From Devosia sp. ZB163 (GTDB taxonomy: Bacteria; Pseudomonadota; Alphaproteobacteria; Rhizobiales; Devosiaceae): a DNA stretch of 64,000 nt. The stretch spans positions 124,001 to 188,000 of the forward strand of contig NZ_JAQRMY010000004.1 of assembly GCF_028613635.1 (NCBI RefSeq), in the 5' to 3' direction. Each line of letters starts with the position of its first letter. The first letter of the stretch is position 1. The notes below the pieces were generated by a model that did not search any database, had not been told where the DNA came from, and worked only from the letters and a program-made list of their open reading frames with translations. Shown here piece by piece: positions 1 through 8,533 of the stretch. Both the position numbers and the translations under genes were made by a program.

Positions 1-66
1 CGCAGGGTATTCACCGCTTTCGATCCGCTCCAGCAGCAGACCAACAAGAGTACCAGTCTTATCCAT
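1..66 (-). CDS. GntR-family transcriptional regulator, N-terminal fragment cut by window edge
   Basis: Reading leftwards from an ATG at 66, the 22 visible residues run MDKTGTLVGLLLERIESGEY and then PA. The pattern of a short helix followed by 'ERIESGEYPAG' is typical of the first residues of GntR-type winged-helix regulators. It is divergent from the sugar ABC operon that starts at 408, which is the usual place for its local regulator. The rest lies outside the window, so effector-domain class and ligand cannot be given. The family call rests on a very short stretch. Confidence 0.55.
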   Translation of the reverse strand, partial: MDKTGTLVGLLLERIESGEYPA

Positions 67-407
67 GACGCTCTATTGACGAGTTTTGTAGGACATGTAT
101 CATACCACAATCGGGCCGTTAGGGGGGATGGCAAGGCACGAGGTCGCCAGACCCTCCGCGGATAGCACGGAATTCGCAGCGCCGGGTGGGGTGGATGAAA
201 TTTCCTGGTAAATCCAACAATCGTGGGCAACTCGCGCAGTTCCGCGCGAGTTGGAGTGAGACGATGGGCTTCCCGACATCGATCCCTTTGGCTGCACCTG
301 TTCGCCCAATCTCTGATACCGCAATATAATACCGGTATCATATCGAGATCGGGAAGTGAAGTACCCGGCGGCCCAAAAGTGCCGCCAACTGTCGAAACGA
401 GGAAAGT
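67..407. promoter_or_regulatory. Divergent control region between GntR-type gene and sugar ABC operon
   Basis: No convincing gene lies here. A perfect TATAAT hexamer at 325-330 is a good -10 candidate for the rightward operon, with only a weak TTCGCC-like -35 about 18 bases upstream. It is overlapped on its right by the perfect palindrome ATACCGGTAT (329-338). A second palindrome, GTATCATAC (97-105), sits just upstream of the leftward regulator gene. Both contain GTAT/ATAC half-sites, so they may be operators for the divergent GntR-type protein. This is inference from position and symmetry. Confidence 0.45.
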
Positions 408-1427
408 ATGAAGAACGGTTTTGCCCTGGTTGGCGCCGGGTTGTTCGGTGAGAGGCACGCGCAGGCTTACAGCCGCCATCCGTTGGTGGACTTCAAGTAT
501 GTCTGTGATCTCGACGAGTCTCGCGCCAAGCGCATCGCCGAGACTTATTGTGCCGGCAAGTACACCACCGATCTCAACGAGGTGCTCGCCGATCCCGACG
601 TAGTGGCGGTCTCGATCGCCACACCGGACCACGCCCATCGTGCCGCCACCATCGCCGCGGTCGAAGCCGGCAAACACATCCTGGTGGAAAAGCCTCTGGC
701 CACTACCATCGAGGATGCCGAGGCGATGATCGCTGCCGCCCGCAAGGCCGGCGTCAAGCTGATGGTCGATTTCCACAATCGGGCCAACCCGCCGATGGTG
801 GCGGCTCGCGACGCCCTGGCGCGCGGCGACATTGGGAAGCCGTCCTACGTCTACGCTCGCTTGAGCAACACCGTGACTGTGCCGCAGGACATGCTGAAGT
901 GGTCGAGCAACTCGTCGGCCCTGTGGTTCCTGGGTAGCCACATGATCGATGTCGTCGGCTGGATTCTCGATGACAAGCCGGTGCGCGCCTACGTCGTTTC
1001 GCGTGATGGCGTTCTCACAGAACTGGGTGTCAACGCGCCCGACTTCCATGTCGCCACGGTGGAGTATGCAAAGGGCACCGTCGCCGTCTTCGAACACGCC
1101 TGGATACTGCCGCGCACCTACAACACGGTGAAGGACCTCAAGCTCGAGTTCCTCGGCAGCAAGGGTGCCATCAACATCGACGGATCGCACAATCGCACCA
1201 TGGAACTCTATACCACCGAGAAGGGCTCGTTCCCTGACATGCTGGTGCCGCCGTTCGGGCCGCATTTGACAGGCTTTGTGCTCGACGCCGTGGTGCACTT
1301 TGTCGAGGCAGTGCTGCACGACAAGCCCGTGCTGGCGACGGGCGAGGATGGCCTCGCCAATACCAGGATTATCAGCGCCCTGATCGAGGCGGCTCGCCTC
1401 GGTCAGCCGGTGCAACTGTCCGTCTAG
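408..1427 (+). CDS. Gfo/Idh/MocA-family NAD(P)-dependent oxidoreductase
   Basis: The 339-residue protein has the N-terminal Rossmann dinucleotide motif (GAGLFGERHA, about residues 9-18) and the family EKP motif (about residues 94-96, in 'ILVEKPLA'), followed by the alpha/beta C-terminal domain. Such enzymes oxidise or epimerise sugars, inositols and their acids in the cytoplasm. A GAGGAAAG ribosome site precedes the ATG. It is the first gene of an operon with a binding protein and two permeases, so it probably acts on the imported sugar. The substrate cannot be read from the sequence. Confidence 0.88.
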   Translation: MKNGFALVGAGLFGERHAQAYSRHPLVDFKYVCDLDESRAKRIAETYCAGKYTTDLNEVLADPDVVAVSIATPDHAHRAATIAAVEAGKHILVEKPLATTIEDAEAMIAAARKAGVKLMVDFHNRANPPMVAARDALARGDIGKPSYVYARLSNTVTVPQDMLKWSSNSSALWFLGSHMIDVVGWILDDKPVRAYVVSRDGVLTELGVNAPDFHVATVEYAKGTVAVFEHAWILPRTYNTVKDLKLEFLGSKGAINIDGSHNRTMELYTTEKGSFPDMLVPPFGPHLTGFVLDAVVHFVEAVLHDKPVLATGEDGLANTRIISALIEAARLGQPVQLSV

Positions 1428-1640
1428 GGCAACTGGGCAGGAGGTGAGCCAGGTGGAACCGAGGCTGTTGTCGGTGCCAACCACAACACCAAGCTCGCCA
1501 TTTTCGTGCTGTTGCCGGGGTTCGACTACCCCAAGCCGAAGCACGGTTGGCGAATGCTGGAGGAATTCTCCGCGTCGCTCTGGACGCGGCCTGAAGTAGG
1601 GGCGGGGGCCCCAATACATAGAAGCAAGGGAGACTGGTAG

Positions 1641-2885
1641 ATGAAACAACTTCTGTTTTCAGCAGTAGCGACCATATCGCTGAGCCTCGCAATCGCCGGG
1701 GCGCAAGCACAGACGCTGAGCGTTCCCAGCTGGATGTGGGAAGAGGGCAATGTCGGCGTCTGGTTCAAGAACAATACGGCCCAGTTCGAGGCAGCCGAAG
1801 GCACCAAGGTCACGCCAACCCAGATTCCATCTGCCGACTTCGAGAAGGTCGTGACCACCCAGATCGCCGGTGGCGCCGTGCCAGATCTGATGACTGCCTT
1901 CACCTCCATGCTGCCGCCGATGATCGACGCCGGCACGCTGGCGCCGCTTGACCAGTGCATCGCCGATGGCGGTTTTGGTGACCGCCTACTGCCTTCGGTG
2001 AGCTTTGCCCAGGTCGACGGAAAGACCTATGGCGTGCCGCTCACCATGAGCCCCTGGTCAGTGGTGGTGAACAAGAAGCTCCTGGCCGATGCCGGTATCG
2101 CCGAGATGCCCAAGACCGTCGAGGAACTCTACGCCGCGGCCAAGGCGGTCAAGGAGAAGACCGGCGCCTACGGCTACGCCTTCGGCAACGACATGGCGGC
2201 ACCACTCCATGTCTACATCAACTCGATGCAATGGGTGCTTGGCTACGGCTCGGACTGGTCGCAGCCCGATGGCACGATCACCGCCAACGACCCCAGGAAC
2301 ATCGAAGCCATTGGCTGGATCAAGCGCTTCATGGACGAGCAACTGGCTCCCGTTGGCCTCGGCGTGATCCAGGCGCGCGACCTGTTCCTCGACGGCAAGG
2401 TCGCGATCATGTTCGAGGGGCCCTGGCTGATGACCCAGGTGCAGAGTCAGAAGCCCGAGATGATGGCCGATATCGACTTCGAAGTGGTGCCGACGCCGAC
2501 CCACGCGGCAATCACGGGCGGCGCCTTCTACGTCATTCCGGCCAAGTCGCCCAACCCGGAGGCGGCGTGCAAGCTGCTCACGACGTACCTCAGCGAAGAC
2601 GCCCAGCGTCGCTGGCTCGAGGATTTGCTGCAGATCCCCGGCACCAAGGTGCAGGCCAGCCCCGAGTTCCTCGCCAAGAACGCCTGGGTCGGCAAGATGG
2701 CCGACATTGCCGCCCAGTATCCCGGCGGCATCGGCTATGCACCTCCAGGCTATCTGATTCAGGCAGCAGAGTTCCGCCAGATGGTGGTCGACGCCCTGTC
2801 TGAAATCTATTCGGGCAAGACCACGGTCGAAGACGGGCTCAATGCCCTGCAGGGCAAGCTGGAAAACTGGAAGGCGACGCTCTAG
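1641..2885 (+). CDS. ABC transporter sugar-binding protein, family 1
   Basis: This 414-residue protein starts with a clear signal peptide (MKQLLFSAVATISLSLAIAG, cleavage near AQAQ) and has the maltose-binding-protein-like layout of family 1 solute receptors. The stretch 'DGKTYGVPLTMSPWSVVVNK' is typical hinge-region sequence. It would capture a sugar or oligosaccharide in the periplasm and hand it to the two permeases downstream. A perfect 12-bp hairpin separates it from those genes, which fits higher expression of the binding protein. The ligand is unknown. Confidence 0.9.
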   Translation: MKQLLFSAVATISLSLAIAGAQAQTLSVPSWMWEEGNVGVWFKNNTAQFEAAEGTKVTPTQIPSADFEKVVTTQIAGGAVPDLMTAFTSMLPPMIDAGTLAPLDQCIADGGFGDRLLPSVSFAQVDGKTYGVPLTMSPWSVVVNKKLLADAGIAEMPKTVEELYAAAKAVKEKTGAYGYAFGNDMAAPLHVYINSMQWVLGYGSDWSQPDGTITANDPRNIEAIGWIKRFMDEQLAPVGLGVIQARDLFLDGKVAIMFEGPWLMTQVQSQKPEMMADIDFEVVPTPTHAAITGGAFYVIPAKSPNPEAACKLLTTYLSEDAQRRWLEDLLQIPGTKVQASPEFLAKNAWVGKMADIAAQYPGGIGYAPPGYLIQAAEFRQMVVDALSEIYSGKTTVEDGLNALQGKLENWKATL

Positions 2886-2903
2886 CGGCTACCCATCCCT
2901 TGG

Positions 2904-2933
2904 GTTTCGGGGTGGTGCAATCCACCCCGAAAC
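2904..2933 (+). promoter_or_regulatory. Perfect intercistronic stem-loop after binding-protein gene
   Basis: GTTTCGGGGTGG (2904-2915) pairs perfectly with CCACCCCGAAAC (2922-2933) around the loop TGCAAT. No run of T follows, so this is not a classic terminator. Its place between binding-protein and permease genes suggests mRNA 3'-end protection or partial attenuation. Confidence 0.7.
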
Positions 2934-2957
2934 ATCCCTCCGGATCCAATGTGAAGA

Positions 2958-3857
2958 ATGCCAATGCCAAGACCCATCTCGCAACGCATCAACTGGCTGC
3001 CGATATGGCTGCTCGGGCCGGTGGCGATCCTGCTGGCCGTGATCCTGATCTGGCCCATCGTCCAGGGCGTTGCGTTGAGCTTCTTCAATACCCGGATACT
3101 CAACTATTCCGCGGGCAAGTTCATCGGTCTCGCCAACTTCAATGCCCTGTTCCAGGACGAGTATTTCTGGAACTCGCTCAGGGTGACGGCGGTCTATGGC
3201 GCGGCCTCGGTAATCTGCACCTATGCCTTGGGCCTGGGATTCGCATTGCTGCTGAACCGCGACTTCAAGGGCCGCGGCTTCATTCGGACTATCTTCATCT
3301 TGCCATGGGCTATCCCGGAAGTCGTCGCGGTCCTGATCTTCGCCTGGATGCTCGACCCGCAATTCGGCGTCGGCAACTACCTGTTGGTAATGATTGGCGT
3401 GATCGAGCAACCGCAGGCCTGGCTGTCGCAGTCGCACCTGGCGCTACCTGCACTAGTTGTGCTGACCGCCTGGCAGCAGTTCCCCCTGGCCATGCTGATT
3501 ATCCTGGCTGGTCTTCAGACCATTCCCGAGGAACAATACGAAGCCGCCAAAATGGATGGCGCCGGTGCGTGGACGCGCTTCGTGCATGTGACGCTTCCCG
3601 GCCTCAGGTCAGTAAACGTCATCCTGATCCTGCTGCTCATCCTCAACTCGTTCCGGCGCGTCACCATGATCTATGCGATGACCCGCGGCGGCCCAGCCCG
3701 TTCGACCGAAACGCTGTCCGTTCTCACCTACAACACCGCCTTTGAGTACCAGCGCGTCGGCTACGCCGCGGCTGTCGGCACCGTGCTGCTGCTGATCCTC
3801 TTGGCGTTCAGCCTCGTCTATTTCTGGAGCATCATGCGGAGCAACCAGGCCAAATGA
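2958..3857 (+). CDS. ABC sugar transporter permease, MalF-type
   Basis: A 299-residue inner-membrane protein with about six hydrophobic segments. The first is near residues 14-34 (LPIWLLGPVAILLAVILIWP). The conserved EAA loop, which docks on the ATPase, is visible as EQYEAAKMDGAGAWTRFVHV followed by 'LPGL'. It pairs with the next gene, whose ATG overlaps its stop as ATGA. An alternative ATG lies two codons downstream of the chosen start. No ATPase gene is present in this operon, so it probably uses a shared MalK/MsmK-like subunit encoded elsewhere. Confidence 0.9.
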   Translation: MPMPRPISQRINWLPIWLLGPVAILLAVILIWPIVQGVALSFFNTRILNYSAGKFIGLANFNALFQDEYFWNSLRVTAVYGAASVICTYALGLGFALLLNRDFKGRGFIRTIFILPWAIPEVVAVLIFAWMLDPQFGVGNYLLVMIGVIEQPQAWLSQSHLALPALVVLTAWQQFPLAMLIILAGLQTIPEEQYEAAKMDGAGAWTRFVHVTLPGLRSVNVILILLLILNSFRRVTMIYAMTRGGPARSTETLSVLTYNTAFEYQRVGYAAAVGTVLLLILLAFSLVYFWSIMRSNQAK

Positions 3858-4690
3858 CCCCGGCACGCAAGAAGTCGATCCTCAACGCATTCTGGTTTGC
3901 CCTGACGCTGGTCTTTGCGGCCATCGTGTTCTTCCCCTACTACTGGATGTTCGTCTCGTCGGTCGAAACCGACAGCATCTTCACCTGGCCGCCGCACCTG
4001 ATCCCGAGCGGGTTCAGTCTCGAGTCTTACTGGACCATCTTCGAAGAGCGCGACATCGGCCGCTGGCTGCTGAACACCCTGATCGTGGCGGGGAGCACCT
4101 CGCTGTTCTCCACAATCATCGCCATCAATGCAGCCTACGCCCTGTCGCGCTTCAAGACCCGAACGACCTCCGTCTTCACGGTAATAATCCTGTTCTCGCA
4201 GCTCCTGCCGGCCGCGCTGATCGTCGTGCCGCTCTTTGTGATCTTCCAGCAGATCGGGCTTTACAACAGTCTGGTAGGCCTCGCGATCGCCGACACAGCC
4301 TTCATCCTGCCGCTGGCAATCTGGCTGCTCAAAGGCTTCTTCGACCAAATCCCTGTGGAGATCGAACAGCAGGCGATGATCGACGGCTGCTCGCAGCTGG
4401 GCGCCTTCTATCGGGTGATCCTACCGCTGTCGCTGCCCGGTCTCGTCGTGGTCGTGGCGATGTCGTTCATCTCGGGCTGGGATGAGTTCTTCCTCGCCCG
4501 CACGCTGATCGCATCGCAGGATCAGTGGGTACTCTCGGTGGGCCTCACCTCGTTCCGCGGCGAATACACCCTCGACTGGAGTCAGATGATGGCCGCGGCA
4601 GTGATCTTCGCCCTGCCGGCTCTGGCCTTCTTCTTGGTGGTTCAGCGCTACCTGGTCGCCGGGCTCTCGGCTGGCGCGGTCAAGGGTTAG
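3854..4690 (+). CDS. ABC sugar transporter permease, MalG-type
   Basis: This 278-residue membrane protein has the MalG layout: an N-terminal membrane helix (about residues 8-28), a periplasmic loop with 'ESYWTIFEERDIGRWLLNT', and the EAA loop EIEQQAMIDGCSQLGAFYRV followed by 'ILPLSLPGL'. It overlaps the upstream permease by four bases (ATGA), so the two are translationally coupled and probably form the heterodimeric channel. It is the last intact transport gene of the operon. The following gene is a truncated kinase. Confidence 0.9.
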   Translation: MTPARKKSILNAFWFALTLVFAAIVFFPYYWMFVSSVETDSIFTWPPHLIPSGFSLESYWTIFEERDIGRWLLNTLIVAGSTSLFSTIIAINAAYALSRFKTRTTSVFTVIILFSQLLPAALIVVPLFVIFQQIGLYNSLVGLAIADTAFILPLAIWLLKGFFDQIPVEIEQQAMIDGCSQLGAFYRVILPLSLPGLVVVVAMSFISGWDEFFLARTLIASQDQWVLSVGLTSFRGEYTLDWSQMMAAAVIFALPALAFFLVVQRYLVAGLSAGAVKG

Positions 4691-4703
4691 GCAGCAGAAC
4701 GCT

Positions 4704-5054
4704 ATGGGCACCCGGGTCCGGCTTGGCTTCGATATCGGCGGAACGACGAGCCGTTGGGTTGCCTGCGGTACCGTCGGCGAGCTTGTCGCCCGTGGTGAAG
4801 CGGTCGGCGCATCCGGCCGGGTGTTCGGCCCCGTCGAAGGTACGCGATTGTCCCTTGTTGCCCGGCTCGTGGCGTCGGAGTTGATAGAGCGGCCGGTGGC
4901 GCTGGTTGGGCGCGGTTTCGACCTGCATCTCGCGCTGCGTGAACAGGTTACCCGGAAGCTGGCAGACCAAACCGTTCGTTCTCGCCGATCTGTTGCCGCG
5001 CTGGCTGCGGCGCGCCTGCCAGAGGAGGCGCTTGCTAGCTTTCGGCAAGCTTAG
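4704..5054 (+). pseudogene. Truncated sugar kinase-like gene (BadF/BadG or ROK ATPase N-terminus)
   Basis: The first ~40 residues (RLGFDIGGTTSRWVACGTVG, then 'ARGEAVGASGRVFGPVEGTRL') match the phosphate-1 loop and first strands of the actin-like ATPase fold used by BadF/BadG-type N-acetylglucosamine kinases. Those are ~300 residues long, but this frame stops at 116. After about residue 45 the sequence loses the family pattern (no second DxGT, no adenosine motif). It begins 13 bases after the permease stop, where a sugar kinase would sit. I read it as a decayed operon gene. A frameshift by sequencing error is less likely, because no continuation appears in the other frames before 5230. Confidence 0.6.
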
Positions 5055-5229
5055 TCGAAAGTCGGCAAAATTGTGATCAATGCTATCATTTTCAAGACAG
5101 GCTGCGTGAGCTAACGTCAGCATCGTTGCGAGTAAGTCATTGTCCAGATTTAGCGATTCATCGCGACGAAGCTTGGCGATGCAGTAGGGCGGACCATCGG
5201 CGAGGCCACTCGCCAACTAGAGAGATAAT

Positions 5230-7401
5230 ATGACCATTGTTATGAGCGCTCCTTGTGGGCGAGCAGTCGACTGGGCGTGCCACGGCGAAGGCCGCGTGAT
5301 TGCGGCCGCAAGAGGGCCGAGCCGCTGGGCGGCCTGGGCCGGAGCCTCCGTCGCCGCAATCGTCCTCCTCACCGGGCCGGCAGCGGCCCAGACCTGGAAC
5401 GGCAACACCAGTACCGACTGGACGGAGGGGTCGAACTGGTCAGGTGGAGTGCCGCCCACCAGCGCCAACGTCGTCATGACCAATGGAAGACCAGCCGTCC
5501 TGGGGATCAATGGTCCCGCTACAGGGTCAACGGGGAGCTTGCTGCTCGGGGGAGCGACTGGCTCGCTGACCATTCAGAACGGCAGCACACTCACCAGCAC
5601 GGGCCTTGCATCCGTCGGCTCGGGGGCCGGAGCCAACGTCGTAGCGACGGTGAAGGGACCCGGATCGAAGTGGACCATCGGGGGTCTGCTGAACGTCGGC
5701 GGCAGCGGTACCGGGGTACTCAACATCGAGAACGGTGGTGTCGTCGGTGCCCAAGGCGGTGTGCGCTTGGGGCTGATCGCTGGCGTCGTCGGAACCATCA
5801 ACGTCAACGGCGGCAGCACGCTGGAGACGACCGGCTTCATCAAGGGCGCGGGAACCGCGCAGGTCACCTTCGACAACGCCACCCTTCGCGCGCTTGCCAG
5901 CAACGCAACCTTCACCGGGACGCTGACAGTCAACGAACTTGTCATAGCTGCCGGCGGCCTGACCGTCGACACGAACGGCTTCGCAATCGACGCAGAGGGC
6001 TTCAGTGGTGTGGGCGGCCTTGGCGTCGTGGGCACTGGTACGCTCACCCTCGCCGATATCAGCACCTATGCCGGCGCAACGCGGATTGGCGCCGGCGGCA
6101 CGCTGGTCATCGACGGCGATCACGCCGGCACCGGAAACCACCTGCATATCGAAACCGCGCTAGGCGACGACAGTTCCGTCACCGGCCGCTTCGTCGTGGC
6201 CGGCAACACCACTGGAACAACGAACGTCACGGTCACCAACAGGGGTGGCGTTGGCGGGGTGACCACCACCGGCATCAAGATCATCGATGTCGGCGGCACC
6301 TCGGATGGTCTCTTCAATCTGCTCGGCGACACCACGTACAACGGTGAGCAGGCGGTGATCGGCGGCGCCTATCTCTATGGCCTCTACCAGGACACCGGTG
6401 ACGGCGACTGGTACCTGCGCACCATCATCGACGACGAGCCGGTGATCCAGCCGGCCGCCCCGGTCATTGAGGCCTACGTCGCCGCGGCGCTCCAGGCCTT
6501 CAACACCACCGAGAGCCTGCAGCAGCGCATCGGCAATCGCACATGGTCCGCAGGCGATGCCGAGGGCCGTGGGATCTGGGGTCGCATCGAGGTTGGCCAC
6601 CTCTCGATCGCTCCCGGTAGCTCGACCACCGGCGCCAGCTACGATGTGACCACCTGGCAGTTTCAGGCCGGTCTCGACGGCGTGCTCAGCCAGAACGAGG
6701 CCGGAACGCTCGTCGGCGGCGTCAACGCGCAGTTCGGCACCATCGCGGCCGACATCGCTTCCGCCTCCGGCCTTGGCGGCGTCGCCAGCACGGGATACGG
6801 CCTCGGCACATCGCTGACCTGGTACGGCAGCGAGGGCTTCTATCTCGACGCGCAGGGCAAGCTCACCTGGTTCGACAGTGCGCTGAGCTCCGATACGCTC
6901 GGCGTCACGCTGGTCTCCGGTAATGCCGGCTTCGGCTATGCGCTCAGCCTCGAGGCCGGGCAGGAGATCGGGCTGGGAGACCACTGGTCGGTGACACCCC
7001 AGGCACAGCTGACCTATTCCGCGGTGGATTTCGACGACTTCGCATCGTTCGGCTCGACCGTGGCCCTCGAGAGCGGCGACGGCCTGCTCGGCCGACTGGG
7101 CATCTCGGTCGACCGCGAGGCAGACTGGCAGGACACTGCTGGCGAGACCGGTCGCACCCGCCTCTACGGCATCGCCAACCTCACCTACGAGTTCCTCGAC
7201 GGCACATCGACCAGCATCGGCGGCGATACGCTGACCAGCAGGACCGACCCGGCATGGGGCGGTGTCGGACTTGGCGCCTCGGTCAACTGGGCCGGCAACA
7301 CGCTGTCGCTCTACGGCGAAGCCAACGTCGGCACGAGCCTGAGCAACCCCGGCGACAGCTACAGCCTTGGGGTGACAGCAGGTCTTAGAGGAAGACTCTA
7401 A
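5230..7401 (+). CDS. Autotransporter-type outer-membrane barrel protein
   Basis: The 723-residue protein has an extended N-terminal region (about 40 residues) before a hydrophobic signal core and cleavage-like 'GPAAAQ'. Next comes 'TWNGNTSTDWTEGSNWSGGVPP', typical of autotransporter passenger starts, then a glycine/threonine/asparagine-rich beta-helix passenger to about residue 400. The C-terminal ~290 residues show 'GRGIWGRIEVGH' and alternating amphipathic strands of the autotransporter barrel. The last residues are GLRGRL rather than the usual terminal aromatic residue. It is probably a surface adhesin. An alternative ATG is four codons downstream. Confidence 0.78.
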   Translation: MTIVMSAPCGRAVDWACHGEGRVIAAARGPSRWAAWAGASVAAIVLLTGPAAAQTWNGNTSTDWTEGSNWSGGVPPTSANVVMTNGRPAVLGINGPATGSTGSLLLGGATGSLTIQNGSTLTSTGLASVGSGAGANVVATVKGPGSKWTIGGLLNVGGSGTGVLNIENGGVVGAQGGVRLGLIAGVVGTINVNGGSTLETTGFIKGAGTAQVTFDNATLRALASNATFTGTLTVNELVIAAGGLTVDTNGFAIDAEGFSGVGGLGVVGTGTLTLADISTYAGATRIGAGGTLVIDGDHAGTGNHLHIETALGDDSSVTGRFVVAGNTTGTTNVTVTNRGGVGGVTTTGIKIIDVGGTSDGLFNLLGDTTYNGEQAVIGGAYLYGLYQDTGDGDWYLRTIIDDEPVIQPAAPVIEAYVAAALQAFNTTESLQQRIGNRTWSAGDAEGRGIWGRIEVGHLSIAPGSSTTGASYDVTTWQFQAGLDGVLSQNEAGTLVGGVNAQFGTIAADIASASGLGGVASTGYGLGTSLTWYGSEGFYLDAQGKLTWFDSALSSDTLGVTLVSGNAGFGYALSLEAGQEIGLGDHWSVTPQAQLTYSAVDFDDFASFGSTVALESGDGLLGRLGISVDREADWQDTAGETGRTRLYGIANLTYEFLDGTSTSIGGDTLTSRTDPAWGGVGLGASVNWAGNTLSLYGEANVGTSLSNPGDSYSLGVTAGLRGRL

Positions 7402-7882
7402 CACTGGCTGCATCCGCTGGCGGGGTGCTGGCCCGGCATCGCGCCAGCAGCCTGAGCCGCAGCCTCGAAGGAATCCCCGGCGCCTGTGCATGCGCAGGCG
7501 TTGTCCGTGCAGCTCGAGCTGAACCTGGAGCTTGACCATTCGGGCGCCGGCGACGTCGAGAATCTCTGTTGGTGGCAGCGACGCCCAGCCCGAGGCTGCG
7601 CCTTCAGACGGGTCTCCGTTGCGCACTTCATCGGCCTACTCTGCCGAACGGGTGGCGTCGCCGGACCGATGATGGCGAGTTCGATGATCGAGTACCCACG
7701 ATCGCCTAACGGTGACGTTGCCGTGGCAAAGTACTTGGTGCGTAATCGTACAGTGCAGCAGCTGAGTGGGGTGAGTGTGGTTAACCATTTAACCAATCAT
7801 TAACGAGCATCTGTTCGCCGTTGGCTCGTTATGCTATTGCTATCTCAGCGTCGTCGTTGAAGCACTGGGACTTAGTCGCAAG
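7402..7882. other. 481-bp intergenic region with promoter-like AT-rich end
   Basis: Open frames here on both strands lack recognisable domains or good ribosome sites, and I do not call a gene. The right half turns AT-richer. A perfect palindrome TGGTTAACCA lies at 7778-7787, followed by further TTAAC(C) copies up to 7804. This could be a binding site for a regulator of the response-regulator gene at 7883. It is a candidate only. Confidence 0.35.
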
Positions 7883-8533
7883 TTGACATCGGCCATACGT
7901 GTTGCCTTCGTTGATGATCATCCGGTTCTACTTAAGGGCATGTCTGCTCTGTTCAGGTTCGAACCTGGATACGAGGTTGTAGCGGAAGGGGCATCGGCAG
8001 ACGCTGCGCTGGAGATCGTAGCGGGCCATCGGCCCGACGTGCTGTTCCTCGACCTGTCCATGCCGGGCAATGTCTTCGAGGCGATCACCCAGATCTCGCA
8101 CAGCGAACCCGGAACGCACGTCGTCGTGTACACGGCGTTCTCCAGTTTTGATTCGGTCCTCAAGGCGCTCGATGCCGGCGCCACCGGCTTTGTCCTCAAG
8201 GGTGGCCGGGTTGAGGAGGTGCTGGAGGCGGTAGAGGCGGTGATGAACGGGGAGATGTTCATCACCAAGCAATATGCCGGGCAGGTACTCACCGGACTCC
8301 GCAACAAGTCGGCGCGCGGCTCGCCCTTCGAGAAGGCCGTCAAGCTCAGCGTTCGCGAGAAGCAGATCGTCGAGCACCTCTTGCACGCCCGGACGAACCG
8401 GGAAATCGCGTCGGAGATGCTGCTCAGCGAGAAGACCGTGAAATACTACATGAGCGGCCTGATGAACAAGCTGAACGCCCGCAATCGGCTTGAGGTCGTG
8501 CTGGAGGCGCAGAAGAAGGGCAGCCTCGACTAG
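7883..8533 (+). CDS. NarL/FixJ-type response regulator with LuxR HTH
   Basis: This 216-residue protein has a receiver domain with the acidic pair DD (VAFVDDHP), the phospho-acceptor Asp in 'VLFLDLSMPG', Thr in 'YTAFSS' and Lys in 'GFVLKGG'. A C-terminal LuxR helix-turn-helix follows ('LSVREKQIVEHLLHARTNRE', 'SEKTVKYYMSGLMNKL'). The frame opens with TTG; no in-frame ATG precedes the conserved start, so TTG is chosen. It is convergent with its likely partner kinase, and their stops overlap in a shared CTAG. Location suggests control of the adjacent peroxidase/secretion locus or the barrel protein. Confidence 0.9.
   Translation: MTSAIRVAFVDDHPVLLKGMSALFRFEPGYEVVAEGASADAALEIVAGHRPDVLFLDLSMPGNVFEAITQISHSEPGTHVVVYTAFSSFDSVLKALDAGATGFVLKGGRVEEVLEAVEAVMNGEMFITKQYAGQVLTGLRNKSARGSPFEKAVKLSVREKQIVEHLLHARTNREIASEMLLSEKTVKYYMSGLMNKLNARNRLEVVLEAQKKGSLD

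Noticed and set aside
7486-7803. Possible 105-residue gene
   Set aside because: No ribosome site, no domain, and overlapping frames on the other strand look equally (un)convincing.
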